64,000 nucleotides of DNA from Bradyrhizobium frederickii (GCF_004570865.1 NZ_SPQS01000008.1:124001-188000); one strand, 5' to 3'; numbered from the stretch's first letter, positions 18,502 to 27,489 are shown. The notes: a model not told the origin generated them from the sequence alone. Numbers and translations are program-made.

Positions 18502-18996
18502 TTACTGCTTCGCCGAACTCCAGGTTCCGCCGCAGCCGTCGGAGCGGCGCCAGCTTCCGGAACCGCTGCGCGCGCCGAGGCGTCCGGAGCTGGTGAAGGT
18601 CACGCCGTCGCCTTGACCGACCGTGCTCACCGCGCCGCTCGGGCTGACGGTGCCCGTAACGCCCTGGCCGATGATCTTGCCCGAGGAGACCACGACCGCG
18701 CCGGACGTGGTGCCGCCGCAGCCGATGCTGGTCACCACCCAGGCGCCGTCAAAGCCGCCGCCACCTCCGCCGCCGCTGCGCCGCGACGACGAGCGCGGCT
18801 CCTCGGCCGCCGGCTTGCTTCGCCGCGCCGAGGGCGCGGGCTCCGCCGAGCGCTCCGAACGCGAGCCGGACAGCGACTTCTCGTCATTGCCGATCGATCC
18901 CCCGGCGCTGCCGGATTGCGCGAAGGCGGCAGGCGAGGCGAGGGCCGCGGTGACGAGGACGACAAGGGCGGTCGGATGAGAGATGGCATCGAGCAT
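18502..18996 (-). CDS. Small secreted Gly/Ser-rich protein
   Basis: The 164-residue protein has a signal peptide (MLDAISHPTALVVLVTAALASPAAFAQ), an Arg/Ser linker with a run of seven glycines, and a C-terminal beta-rich domain with repeated VVSSGKIIGQGVTGTV-type strands and two cysteines flanking it (IGCGG and DGCGG). This resembles small periplasmic domains that follow caspase-like proteins in rhizobia. It starts 28 nt after the caspase-like gene, so the two are likely one operon. Function is unknown. Confidence 0.72.
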   Translation of the reverse strand: MLDAISHPTALVVLVTAALASPAAFAQSGSAGGSIGNDEKSLSGSRSERSAEPAPSARRSKPAAEEPRSSSRRSGGGGGGGFDGAWVVTSIGCGGTTSGAVVVSSGKIIGQGVTGTVSPSGAVSTVGQGDGVTFTSSGRLGARSGSGSWRRSDGCGGTWSSAKQ

Positions 18997-19024
18997 GAGC
19001 AAAAAATCCAAAATGAAAAAGGGA

Positions 19025-20365
19025 TCAGCGGCCGGAGCCGTCCGCACAGACGGATCCGATAATGCGGCAAGCTCTGCCAGCCTTGCCGCATTCGTCAAGC
19101 GCGGCGTCCCGAGCTCGCTGCACGCCCTCGCGCTGGACCAGCGACCAGGACTTGTCGGAGATCGCAAACGCGCCGCAGCTTCTGCCGTAGAACGAAAGCT
19201 CGATCGGGCATTTGGCACCGGCGCAATTGCCGCGGGCGTCCGCTACCGCCGCGCGCCGCGAGGCGTGGTTCCACGAGATGCCCCATTTGCTGCTGTCGGG
19301 CCCGTAGACGATCGAGCCCCAGGGCTTGAGATCCTCGATCTTGCGCAGTCGCAGCAGCAGGCCCTCGGTGGCTTCGCCTGTCGGCGCCATGGCGATGCGC
19401 TGTTGCAGCTTCGTGATGGCGCGCGTCAGGCCGTCGGGCGTGTCAGGATCGAAATTGAGCTCGTAGAGCCGCTCGCTGAGCTCACTGAGCAGCGCCGCAT
19501 CGCGCAAGGGGACGCGGTCGGGATCGGCGCGCAAACGTCCGGCAGGCGAGGGATCGGGTTGTATCGCCGCGACCGGCGGCGGCGCAGCTTGCGTGGGCGG
19601 CACGAAGTAGAATGTGCCGTCGATCGGCGAGGACGACACCCAGGGCTGCTGCGCGCCCGCGGTGGCGCGCTTCACTGCGAGGCCGACCTGGTTGAAGGTC
19701 TGGAATACGTCGAGGCCCGCGACGCGGATCGTGGTCGCCAGCGCCTTCGTATAGGGGCTGTGACCGTCGCTGCCGTCCTGCGCGACGTTGCCGGGCTGGG
19801 TCGCATAGGAGATCAGCGTGCCCTCGGGCGCACGCATCTGCGCAAGTCCGCCATCCGATGATCGCAAGCCGCGTGAGCCGAACGGATTGTTGCGGCAGGC
19901 GTCCAGGATCACGAGGTTGAGGCGGGTGCCGGAGCCCTGCATCTGGCGCAGCACGAGATTGACGTCGGTCATCTGGAAATCGACGTCGGCCTCGCGCGTC
20001 GGATTGGCGCCGACCGGCACGAGATAGTTGGAGCCGGCCACCTGCACGCCATGGCCGGCATAATAGAACAGCGCGACGTCGGCGCCCTGGACCTGCCGGC
20101 CAAAATTCTGCACCGCGATGTCCATCGCGCCCTTGTCGAGATCGAGCTGGGCGCTTCCGCCGACCAGCGTGAAGCCGAGCGCACCAAGCGTCTCCGCCAT
20201 CAGGCTCGCATCCTTGGACGGGTTGTCGAGCGGCGTGATATTCCTGTAGGCGGAGTTGCCGACCACCAGCGCGATGCGCTTCTCGGCCGATGCCGGCTCC
20301 GCCGCGACAGCGAGCAGCGCCAGCGCGGCCAGACCCAGAACGCGATTGAAAATCCTCGCGCGCAT
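19025..20365 (-). CDS. Exported caspase-like (peptidase C14) protein with DUF4189 tail
   Basis: The 446-residue protein has a signal peptide (about 27 residues), a caspase-fold domain with the catalytic dyad His105 (YYAGHGVQ) and Cys157 (LDACRNNPFG), a Pro-rich linker, and a C-terminal domain of about 90 residues (SKWGISWNHASRRAAVADAR, then CGAFAI) that matches DUF4189. The start ATG 20365 is where the signal peptide begins; the long upstream open frame lies in repeat DNA. It precedes a small secreted protein in the same direction. Substrates of bacterial caspase-like proteins in the periplasm are largely unknown. Confidence 0.88.
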   Translation of the reverse strand: MRARIFNRVLGLAALALLAVAAEPASAEKRIALVVGNSAYRNITPLDNPSKDASLMAETLGALGFTLVGGSAQLDLDKGAMDIAVQNFGRQVQGADVALFYYAGHGVQVAGSNYLVPVGANPTREADVDFQMTDVNLVLRQMQGSGTRLNLVILDACRNNPFGSRGLRSSDGGLAQMRAPEGTLISYATQPGNVAQDGSDGHSPYTKALATTIRVAGLDVFQTFNQVGLAVKRATAGAQQPWVSSSPIDGTFYFVPPTQAAPPPVAAIQPDPSPAGRLRADPDRVPLRDAALLSELSERLYELNFDPDTPDGLTRAITKLQQRIAMAPTGEATEGLLLRLRKIEDLKPWGSIVYGPDSSKWGISWNHASRRAAVADARGNCAGAKCPIELSFYGRSCGAFAISDKSWSLVQREGVQRARDAALDECGKAGRACRIIGSVCADGSGR

Positions 20366-20445
20366 CAAAATTCCCCAAAATAATGGTGACAGTCTAGCAG
20401 CTGGGTGCACCGGCGAAAAGCGGTGCGAACGGAGGAGGGCGCAGC

Positions 20446-20640
20446 TCATCCTCGTGTCCCGGACGCGCTGCAGCATTCTGACGCTGCTGCGCAGAGCCGG
20501 GACGCAGCGCTCTGGACTCCGGTGCGGCATGGGCCCCGGCTCTGCAGCGCACCGCCAAGAGGCGTTGCGCTGCGTCCGGGGCAAGCGAGGAGGCTTCGGC
20601 GGACACGTCGCTGCGCTCGCAATGACGGAGCAAGATGCAT
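20446..20640. repeat. Structured Bradyrhizobium-type intergenic repeat, first block
   Basis: This GC-rich non-coding block folds into long imperfect hairpins. CCCCGG (20533-20538) pairs with CCGGGG (20575-20580), and inside it GCAGCGCA (20543-20550) with TGCGCTGC (20565-20572). The neighbouring part repeats the themes GTCCCGG and GAGCCGGGAC. I recall this type of sequence as dispersed many times between genes in Bradyrhizobium; that is memory, not a search. Confidence 0.55.
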
Positions 20641-20747
20641 CGTCGGCATCCGCCAATTCTCGGCTCGATAGCAGACAGGCCCTCGCATTCCCGCGGCGCG
20701 TTTCGCCCGAGGCTTGCTGTCGCTCGGCGCCCCAGGAAGACCAAAGG

Positions 20748-21330
20748 GCGCAGGGAAGGCCGGGCGCCGACGGCACCCGCAAGTCCGTGCGCTGTGAAAA
20801 TGCACACGGGGTGGACCACAGGTGATGCCGGTCGCCCGGCCTTCCCTGCGCGGCTGGTTTTAACGGTGTCCTTCGTGCTCTCCCCGGGGAGCGATGCACT
20901 ATTGCCCCCGTCGCCTTGCGGATGATCGATGCGCGCACCCGGTCGGCCGCCGCATCACCGCATGACTTGACGCACAGACCCCGGGCGTCAGGACCACACG
21001 ACTTCTCCGTCCGCGGACGGCCCCGCCGAATACCTGAAGGCTCGCGTGTGCTCGCCCGCAGGCATCAACGAGACCGCTGTGACCGCGCCGGGTCGTATCG
21101 CGCCGCCTGAGGACTCACGGTTGCCCGCCCTGCCATCAGGCATGTCGCGCCGGCGCTACCGCGTCCACCGCCACCCGGCCCGCATCTCGTGACGATCGCG
21201 AAGCGCCCCTTTGGCAAGGGCCGGGATGAGCGGGTGTATGCCATAAATCCGAAATTCGGGATAGTGGAATATTTTTGAACCCGGGGCTTGACCAGGGTGT
21301 TTTGCCCGACGCCTCGCCAGGGGAAATCCT
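20748..21330. repeat. Long structured intergenic repeat with 19-bp inverted arms
   Basis: A perfect 19-bp inverted repeat (20748-20766 and 20833-20851, core AGGGAAGGCCGGGCG) encloses 66 nt. About 480 bp of further non-coding DNA follows, with blocks I recall from other Bradyrhizobium intergenic regions (for example around GACGCACAGACCCCGGGCGT). No frame here shows a plausible protein. The repeat boundaries are my estimates. Together with the first block it fills the gap from 20366 to 21461. Confidence 0.5.
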
Positions 21331-21461
21331 GCCTTGGCAATCCGTGCGGATCGGGCCCGATTGCGCTAGCCCAATGCCGGGAACGGCTTTATCGGAGAGA
21401 CTTGTTTGATGGGCTTGGTCGCTACAACTAAAGTTCTACACCGAGACGGAGGATGACCTTC

Positions 21462-21698
21462 ATGAGCAGACCTGTGAAGACTGAAAGCGAACTCATCGCC
21501 ATGGCGAAGGCCGAGTTGAAGGTCCACGCCGACTGTCCCGATGGAATGACAATTTCCATCCTCCGCGACGGCAATTCCTGGGAGTTTCGAGCCAGCGCGG
21601 ATCGGGCTACCTCGGATCGGCCGGGCTACCCCGAGTGCGTTGCCATGCTTGTCCAGATCGGCGATCACCTCTGCAAGCAGTACGACGTCGAGGGATAG
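21462..21698 (+). CDS. Small conserved-looking cytoplasmic protein, 78 aa
   Basis: ATG 21462 follows GGAGG with 9-nt spacing; an ATG at 21453 directly abuts that site and is unlikely. The product begins MSRPVKTESELIAMAKAEL and is a mixed alpha/beta protein with two cysteines and the acidic end QYDVEG. No membrane helix or signal is visible. I recognise the type only as a small hypothetical protein seen in rhizobia. No function assigned. Confidence 0.65.
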   Translation: MSRPVKTESELIAMAKAELKVHADCPDGMTISILRDGNSWEFRASADRATSDRPGYPECVAMLVQIGDHLCKQYDVEG

Positions 21699-21721
21699 GC
21701 CTTCGAGCGCGCACGCAGGTC

Positions 21722-21895
21722 TCAGAACAGGTGCTCGATCACCACGGTCAGACCGGCTGCGAACGACATGATGATCACCAGTGGAATTCCCGTCTCAAAG
21801 AACGGCAGCGCCATCCACCGATGCGGTTGCCCGTTGCGAGGCAGGAACAGCCAGAAAAGGGCAATTGACAAAACGACCAGGAGCGCGCCGATCAC
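21722..21895 (-). CDS. Small two-helix membrane protein with GTG start, 57 aa
   Basis: On the minus strand a GTG at 21895, with GGGGGA 5 nt upstream, opens a 57-residue frame. Helix 1 (about residues 2-18, GALLVVLSIALFWLFL) is followed by a polar loop (PRNGQPHRW) and helix 2 (about 36-52, IPLVIIMSFAAGLTVV). The pattern and ribosome site support a real inner-membrane mini-protein. It converges with the 78-aa gene. No function can be assigned. Confidence 0.55.
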   Translation of the reverse strand: MIGALLVVLSIALFWLFLPRNGQPHRWMALPFFETGIPLVIIMSFAAGLTVVIEHLF

Positions 21896-22034
21896 GAAAT
21901 CCCCCTCTGCAGCAGCGATATCCCTGTTAACGGCGGCCCGTTCGAGCGCGCTGCCGACAACACCCTTCAGGTCAACGCGTTAAGCACAGCGACCTGGTTT
22001 TAGACGTTCGTGCGGCAGATTGTCTATTTTGTTG

Positions 22035-22062
22035 TTGACCAGGAATTTGCTGGCGGTAAATG
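22035..22062 (+). promoter_or_regulatory. Candidate promoter of the TRAP operon
   Basis: TTGACC (22035-22040) and TAAATG (22057-22062) stand 16 nt apart, about 180 nt upstream of the first TRAP gene. No gene is seen between 21896 and 22240. Confidence 0.4.
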
Positions 22063-22240
22063 TGCCTTGCTTCACGCGGCGGGTGGGACCGGAACAGGTC
22101 TTGCCGAAAACCGACAACAAGAACGGGCGGAAGCATCAGGAGGGTGGATTAGCTCCCGCGCAGAAGTGGACGGCTGCCGATGTGCCGCCACGGTCATGCT
22201 CGCTTGGAGATAGCACTCAGCGAGCGGGGAAAAGACATCG

Positions 22241-22780
22241 ATGCGCCCATTGTTGGCGGTAAGCACAGCTATCGACTGGCTGAACGAAAAGGTCGGGAAC
22301 GTCTGCAACGTTCTGGTGCTCGCGGCCTGCCTGGTCAGCGCTGCAAATGCCATGATCCGGTATGCCTTCAGCTACAGCTCCAACAGCTGGCTCGAGACGC
22401 AGTGGTATATGTTCGCCGTCATCGTGATGTTCGGCTCGTCCTACACGTTCAAGCGCAACGAGCATGTGCGGGTCGAAATCATGTACCTCATGCTTTCCGA
22501 ACGCGGCCAGCTATGGCTCGACCTGATCGGCACATTGGTCTTTCTCGTCCCGGCGTGCCTTCTGCTCAGCTACCTGTCCTGGGCGATGTTCTACAACTCG
22601 ATCATCATCGGCGAGATGTCCAACAATGCCGGCGGTCTGCTCCGGTGGCCGATCAAGTTCGTGCTGACGTCGGGATTTTTCATGGTGGCTCTGCAAGGCG
22701 TCTCGGAAGCCATCAAACGCATTGCGGCCTTGCGTGGTGAAGTCACCATCGAGGCGAAATACGAGCGGCCGACCCAATGA
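22241..22780 (+). CDS. TRAP transporter small permease subunit (DctQ type)
   Basis: This 179-residue protein has four membrane helices (about residues 20-40, 55-75, 92-115 and 135-155) and the family block LETQWYMFAVIVMFGSSYTFKRNEHVRVEI. With the large subunit it forms a sodium-driven importer for organic acids or related anions. Its stop overlaps the start of the large subunit by 4 nt (ATGA). No DctP binding-protein gene lies within the window near this pair. Confidence 0.93.
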   Translation: MRPLLAVSTAIDWLNEKVGNVCNVLVLAACLVSAANAMIRYAFSYSSNSWLETQWYMFAVIVMFGSSYTFKRNEHVRVEIMYLMLSERGQLWLDLIGTLVFLVPACLLLSYLSWAMFYNSIIIGEMSNNAGGLLRWPIKFVLTSGFFMVALQGVSEAIKRIAALRGEVTIEAKYERPTQ

Positions 22781-24381
22781 TTACACTTGAGATGATGCCG
22801 CCGCTGATGTTCGGCGGGCTGGTCCTGGCCATGCTGATCGGATATCCGGTCGCCTTCACGCTGGCCGCGCTCGGGCTTTCGTTTGGATTTCTCGCGATCC
22901 ACGAAGGGTTTTTCGGGTTCAGCTTCCTCCAGGCGATTCCGGAACGCATCTACGGCAGCGTTCTGGCGAACGAGCTGCTGCTCGCAATTCCATTCTTCAC
23001 GTTCATGGGCTCGATCCTCGAACGATGCGGCCTCGCGGAGGACATGCTGGATTCGATGGGGCAGTTGTTCGGGCCCATTCGCGGCGGTCTCGGCTATTCC
23101 GTGATCATCGTCGGCTTCATCCTCGGCGCCATCACGGGCACCGTGGCGGCGCAGGTGATCGCGATGGCGCTGATCTCGATGCCGGTGATGATCCGATACG
23201 GCTACAACATGCGCTACATCACCGGCGTGCTTGCGGCCTCCGGCACCATTACCCAGCTGGTGCCGCCCTCGCTGGTCCTGATCGTGCTCGCGGATCAGCT
23301 TGGGAAGTCGGTTGGCGATATGTATCTGGGCGCCTGGGGCCCATCGATCCTCCAGATCGCCCTGTTCGCCGGTTACACTTTTGTTCTGAGCCTGGTCAAG
23401 CCGGGCCACGTTCCGGCAGTGCCGAAGGAGGCAAGGACGCTCACGGGTTGGGCGCTCTGGCGCAAATGCCTGTTGGGCATCATTCCGTCCGCCGTCCTGA
23501 TCTTCGTGGTGCTCGGCACGATGATGCTCGGTCTCGCCACCCCGACCGAAGCAGGCGCGATGGGCGCGGTCGGCGCGATCGTTCTCGCCGTCATCCATCA
23601 CAAGGATTTCAGCTCGGCCGGACACAAGATATTGCTCATCGGCGTTGCGGCGGCGGGCGTCGGCACCATCATCGGCATCTACTTCACGCAGAATCTGGCG
23701 TTCAAGATCGCCTTCGCGATCGCCTATCTCGCGGTCGCCTGGGTCTGCATCGAGGCGGTCAGGATTCCGGACCTGCGCAGCCTGGTCAAGCAGGGCTACG
23801 AGACCACCATGCGCATCACCTGCATGGTGACGTTCATCCTGATCGGATCGACCTGCTTCTCGATCGTCTTTCTCGGTTGCAACGGTGGTGTCTGGCTGGA
23901 GCACATGCTGACGTCGCTGCCGGGAGGCGTGTGGGGCTTCCTGATCTTCATGAACCTGTTCATCTTCTTCATCGCGTTCTTCCTCGACTTCTTCGAGATC
24001 GCCTTCATCATCATTCCGATGATCGCGCCGATCGCGCAGAAGCTGCTGACGCCGGTCGTCGGCGCGGATGCCGCCTTGATCTGGTTCGGTGTCATGCTCT
24101 GCGTCAACATGCAGACCTCCTTCCTGCATCCTCCCTTCGGCTTTGCCTTGTTCTACCTGCGGGGCGTGGCGCCGAAGGAGGTCAAGAGCTCGGACATCTA
24201 TTGGGGCGCGATGCCCTGGATCGGCCTGCAGGCGATCATGGTTGCGGTCGTCATTGCATTCCCGATCACGGTCACCGGGCTGCTGGATGCTCCCAGGAAG
24301 GTGGACCTGGACAAGATCAAGATCGAAATTCCGGACATCGAGATGCCCCCTGCGCTCGATTTCGGCCAGCCGAAGAATTGA
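22777..24381 (+). CDS. TRAP transporter large permease subunit (DctM type)
   Basis: This is the transport channel of a TRAP importer. The 534-residue protein has 12-14 hydrophobic helices and typical segments such as IPFFTFMGSILERCGLAEDMLD, GTVAAQVIAMALISMPVMIRYGYN, and LGLATPTEAGAMGAVGA. It is about 100 residues longer than the classic DctM, in the range of the larger subfamily. It overlaps the small subunit by 4 nt. Substrate cannot be read because the binding protein is absent here. Confidence 0.93.
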   Translation: MITLEMMPPLMFGGLVLAMLIGYPVAFTLAALGLSFGFLAIHEGFFGFSFLQAIPERIYGSVLANELLLAIPFFTFMGSILERCGLAEDMLDSMGQLFGPIRGGLGYSVIIVGFILGAITGTVAAQVIAMALISMPVMIRYGYNMRYITGVLAASGTITQLVPPSLVLIVLADQLGKSVGDMYLGAWGPSILQIALFAGYTFVLSLVKPGHVPAVPKEARTLTGWALWRKCLLGIIPSAVLIFVVLGTMMLGLATPTEAGAMGAVGAIVLAVIHHKDFSSAGHKILLIGVAAAGVGTIIGIYFTQNLAFKIAFAIAYLAVAWVCIEAVRIPDLRSLVKQGYETTMRITCMVTFILIGSTCFSIVFLGCNGGVWLEHMLTSLPGGVWGFLIFMNLFIFFIAFFLDFFEIAFIIIPMIAPIAQKLLTPVVGADAALIWFGVMLCVNMQTSFLHPPFGFALFYLRGVAPKEVKSSDIYWGAMPWIGLQAIMVAVVIAFPITVTGLLDAPRKVDLDKIKIEIPDIEMPPALDFGQPKN

Positions 24382-24726
24382 GGAGATAACTCCGCGGGGC
24401 GTGACAGGCGCGCCCAGGTCGCTGTCCGGTGACGGCGTGAAGGCGGCATTTGAAGTGCTGGTGAAGTCGGCGCCAGTGGTGACCGAGATCGGCATCCACG
24501 TCCGGACAAGCGACGCCACGCTTACGTGATCCTTGCGCCGCACTTGCGTAGGAAGGCCGGCGCCGACCGCGCCATACACCCAATCGGCATTCCAAATCCC
24601 GGACGAGGTAAACCATTCGGTAGGGATTGGTCCGGCCTGATTTTTGCGGCTCTGATTTGTTCTTTGAGAACGAAGTGGAGTCAGATGCAGAACGAAAGCT
24701 GACGGATCTGACCCGCAAGTTCTATC
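24382..24726. other. Gap after the TRAP genes, possible coding remnant
   Basis: This 345-nt gap has no convincing gene. On the minus strand from about 24579 to 24388 one frame has high-GC third positions and reads DHVSVASLVRTWMPISVTTG, but it only continues as antisense of the permease and I recognise no family. It may be the remains of a lost gene. Confidence 0.3.
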
Positions 24727-25704
24727 CTACGCCGTCCGCTCCATCCGTCGCGCGCGATAGGCCTGCGGTGACATCAGGGTCAGCTTGCGGAACGCCTTGC
24801 GAAAGCTGCTTTCGTCCTCATAGCCGGCGGTGCGTGCGATGGCCTTGACCGGCTGCGTCGTCGTCTCCAGCAGCGTGCGCGCATGCTCGACGCGACGACG
24901 CATGATGAAGGCCTGCGGCGGCTCGTGCGTGAGCTCCTGAAACTTCCGGTTCAGCGTGCGCTCGCTGAGACCGAGCGCGCCAGCAAGGCGCTTGACCGTC
25001 ATCGGAGCCTTGCCGGTGCGGCGAACCAGAAGGTCGGCCCTGGTCAGCAGCGGATCCTGCGAGAGCAGATAGCCGACCGGCATGAAGATCGATTGGGTGC
25101 GCTGCGCCGTGTCGATGACGACGTAGTCCGCGCATAGTTTTGCGATCGCCTTGCCTTCGACCATCTCGATCAGCCTGAGCAGGAGATCCACCCACGACAT
25201 TGGGCCTGCCGCGCAGACGATACGGTCCGCCACGGTGATGACGGCGTCGGCGGCGAGGTCGATCGTGGGATGACGCTGCCGCAACTCGCCTTGCAGCCAC
25301 CAGGTGATGGTGGCACGGCGGTTGTCGAGCAGGCCGGCGCCGGCCAGCAGGAACACGCCGCTGCAGAATGCGCCGATCAGCCGGCCATTCGCATGCTGCT
25401 GCCGGAGCCAGGCCCCGGCCCGGGCATATTGCGGCCGCAGTCGCTCCGCCGTGACGTGATCGACGAGATTGCCGGGGACGAGGATCGCGTCGAAGCGCGT
25501 GCGTTGCCCGATCGCGCCATCGACCGCAATCAACTGGCCGCCGCCGGCACGCACGGGCTTGCCGTCGAGCGAGAGCGTCTGCCAGCTGAAGCGGGGTTTT
25601 GCGCCGCTCTGCCGCATGACGTGATCGGCCAGCGACAGGATGTCGGCGACGCCGGCGATGGCCGAGTGCATGCAGCCTTCCACGGCCAGAATTGCAAGCT
25701 TCAT
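24727..25704 (-). CDS. GlxA-type AraC-family regulator (DJ-1/PfpI plus HTH)
   Basis: The 325-residue protein joins an N-terminal DJ-1/PfpI-like domain (residues 1-190, with the nucleophile elbow AFCSGVFLLAGAGLLD) to a C-terminal AraC helix-turn-helix pair (about 225-320: LAGALGLSERTLNRKFQE and then ETTTQPVKAIARTAGYEDESSF split by a linker). Such regulators usually activate a neighbouring catabolic or detoxifying gene. It is divergent from a tautomerase gene 152 bp away, the likely target. Confidence 0.92.
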   Translation of the reverse strand: MKLAILAVEGCMHSAIAGVADILSLADHVMRQSGAKPRFSWQTLSLDGKPVRAGGGQLIAVDGAIGQRTRFDAILVPGNLVDHVTAERLRPQYARAGAWLRQQHANGRLIGAFCSGVFLLAGAGLLDNRRATITWWLQGELRQRHPTIDLAADAVITVADRIVCAAGPMSWVDLLLRLIEMVEGKAIAKLCADYVVIDTAQRTQSIFMPVGYLLSQDPLLTRADLLVRRTGKAPMTVKRLAGALGLSERTLNRKFQELTHEPPQAFIMRRRVEHARTLLETTTQPVKAIARTAGYEDESSFRKAFRKLTLMSPQAYRARRMERTA

Positions 25705-25856
25705 GACACCTCCAGGCGGGACGCGGCGATCCTATCCGATCGGGTGCGCGTGCGCATGGCGGAAATTGCCCGATCTCTGTCTTATCCGCCACTGCCGCGC
25801 CGGTCACGTTCGGGTCAATCTGCCGCCGTCGTCACATGACATGATTGGAGAGAGAC

Positions 25857-26120
25857 ATGCCTTACGTCACCATTTCCACCGTCCGCGGCATCCTGGACGC
25901 CGCGCAGAAGAAGCTGTTGCTTGAACGCGTCACCGATGTGCTGGTCGAGGTCGAAGGGCAGGGCAATGCGGATTTCCGCCGCAACGTTTGGGTCAGGATC
26001 GAGGAGCAGGACCCCTCGCACTGGTCGCTCGGCGGCATGCAGCCGACGGCTGAGATCATCGCCGGCACGTTCGGCGCGATCGGGGCGGACGGGCTGCGGC
26101 TCGCGCGGCCGAAGCCGTAA
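25857..26120 (+). CDS. 4-oxalocrotonate tautomerase-family protein
   Basis: The 87-residue protein starts MPYVTIS, so the catalytic N-terminal proline is present after Met removal. Arg residues in NADFRRNVWVRIEE fit the family. ATG 25857 has GGAGAGAG upstream; an in-frame ATG at 25845 would bury the proline and is rejected. These enzymes isomerise keto/enol forms of small acids. It is divergent from the GlxA-type regulator, which probably controls it. Confidence 0.85.
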   Translation: MPYVTISTVRGILDAAQKKLLLERVTDVLVEVEGQGNADFRRNVWVRIEEQDPSHWSLGGMQPTAEIIAGTFGAIGADGLRLARPKP

Positions 26121-26271
26121 CGGTGGGGCGGGTAGGGCGATGCGGGGCGCATCCCGATACGGCCGGCGAGATGATGTCTTGCCAGGACTCTACCCGCCCT
26201 GCGTGTGCCGCCCATCTTCGGCCCCATTGCGCGGCTTCGAATTGTCTGCCCGGGACAGCAGGAGACATTCG

Positions 26272-27411
26272 ATGACCAGCGGCGCCCTCACATCAGCACT
26301 TCACCGGCCAGGCCGACGATCGGCCCTTGCCATTCCTCTGATGGCTTTCATGCTCTGGTCTGGCTGCATCGGCGCGGCGGCGCAGGCTGCGGAGCCGGGC
26401 AAGGATGCCTCGGCTGGCGGCCTGCCGCGCATACTCGTTCTTGCGACGGGCGGCACCATCGCGGGCCAGGCCGACGCGCGTGCGACGGGCGCGTACAAAT
26501 CGGGCCAGATCACGGGCGAGCAGCTGATGCAGTCCGTCCCGGGCCTGGACAAGCTGGCCAAGCTGAATGCCGAGCAGATCTCGTCGATCGGGTCCCAGGA
26601 CATGAACGACAAGGTCTGGTTTGCGCTGGCCCGTCGCATCCAGGACGTTTTCGACAAGAACGAAGCGGACGGCGTCGTCATCACCCATGGCACCGACACG
26701 CTGGAGGAGACCGCGTTCTTTCTCGACAATGTGGTGCGCGGCGACAAGCCGGTGGTGATCGTCGGCTCGATGCGGCCGGCCACGGCGGTGAGCGCCGACG
26801 GCCCCGGCAATCTCTATGAAGCCGTGCAGGTCGCCGCCGATCCGCGCTCGCGCGGGCGCGGCGTTTTGGCCGTGTTGAACGACAAGATTCAGGGCGCGCG
26901 CTCGGTCACCAAGACCAACACCACCAGCGTCGAGACGTTCGGCTCGCCCAATGACGGACCGGTCGGCTATGTCGACACCGCCGGCGGCATTCGGTTCATG
27001 ACCCAGACCGCGAGCTTCAGGCGCGCGACCTATCCGCTGCCGACGGGCGAGCAATTGCCGCGCGTCGAGATCGTCTACTCGCACGCCAACATGGACGCCC
27101 TCCCGATCGAGGACGCCATCAAGCGTGGCGCCAAGGGCATCGTGCTGGCCGGGGTGGGCGACGGCAACACCTCGAAGCCGGCGCTCGATGCGCTCGAAGC
27201 CGCGGCCAGGAAGGGCATCATGGTCGTGCGCTCCACGCGCGTCCGCTCCGGCTTCGTCACGAGGAACGTCGAGGTCGACGACGACAAGAACGGCTTTGTC
27301 GTTTCCGAGGACCTCAATCCGCAGAAGGCGCGCGTTCTCGCCCAGCTGCTGATCGCGAGCGCCGTGACGGTGCCGGCCGAACTGCAGAAGGCGTTCACGG
27401 CGACGTGGTGA
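26272..27411 (+). CDS. Periplasmic type II asparaginase
   Basis: The enzyme hydrolyses L-asparagine (and more slowly glutamine) to the acid and ammonia. The 379-residue protein has an N-terminal signal peptide of about 40 residues, then the first catalytic threonine Thr62 in ATGGTIAG and the second motif THGTDTLEET with Thr141 and Asp142. The C-terminal YSHANMD and GIVLAGVGDGNTS are typical. ATG 26272 follows CAGGAGA. A terminator lies between it and the convergent glnA, another ammonia-handling gene. Confidence 0.93.
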   Translation: MTSGALTSALHRPGRRSALAIPLMAFMLWSGCIGAAAQAAEPGKDASAGGLPRILVLATGGTIAGQADARATGAYKSGQITGEQLMQSVPGLDKLAKLNAEQISSIGSQDMNDKVWFALARRIQDVFDKNEADGVVITHGTDTLEETAFFLDNVVRGDKPVVIVGSMRPATAVSADGPGNLYEAVQVAADPRSRGRGVLAVLNDKIQGARSVTKTNTTSVETFGSPNDGPVGYVDTAGGIRFMTQTASFRRATYPLPTGEQLPRVEIVYSHANMDALPIEDAIKRGAKGIVLAGVGDGNTSKPALDALEAAARKGIMVVRSTRVRSGFVTRNVEVDDDKNGFVVSEDLNPQKARVLAQLLIASAVTVPAELQKAFTATW

Positions 27412-27436
27412 TGTCCATCCTACGAGTCCCCAAACG

Positions 27437-27464
27437 AAAAGGCGCCCCTTTCGGGGCGCCTTTT
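27437..27464. terminator. Bidirectional terminator between asparaginase and glnA
   Basis: AAAAGGCGCCCC (27437-27448) pairs perfectly with GGGGCGCCTTTT (27453-27464) around a 4-nt loop. The A run on one side and T run on the other make it work for both converging genes. Confidence 0.85.
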
Positions 27465-27489
27465 GCCGGTCGCAGACAGTTCAGGCCGC

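Noticed and set aside
20394..20938. Protein-coding frames in the repeat region
   Set aside because: Frames are open on several strands at once and follow repeat structure; no ribosome sites or domains.
22591..24579. 662-residue open frame on the minus strand
   Set aside because: Mostly antisense of the TRAP genes with His/Asp/Arg-rich composition; only its first 60 residues lie outside and have no known family.
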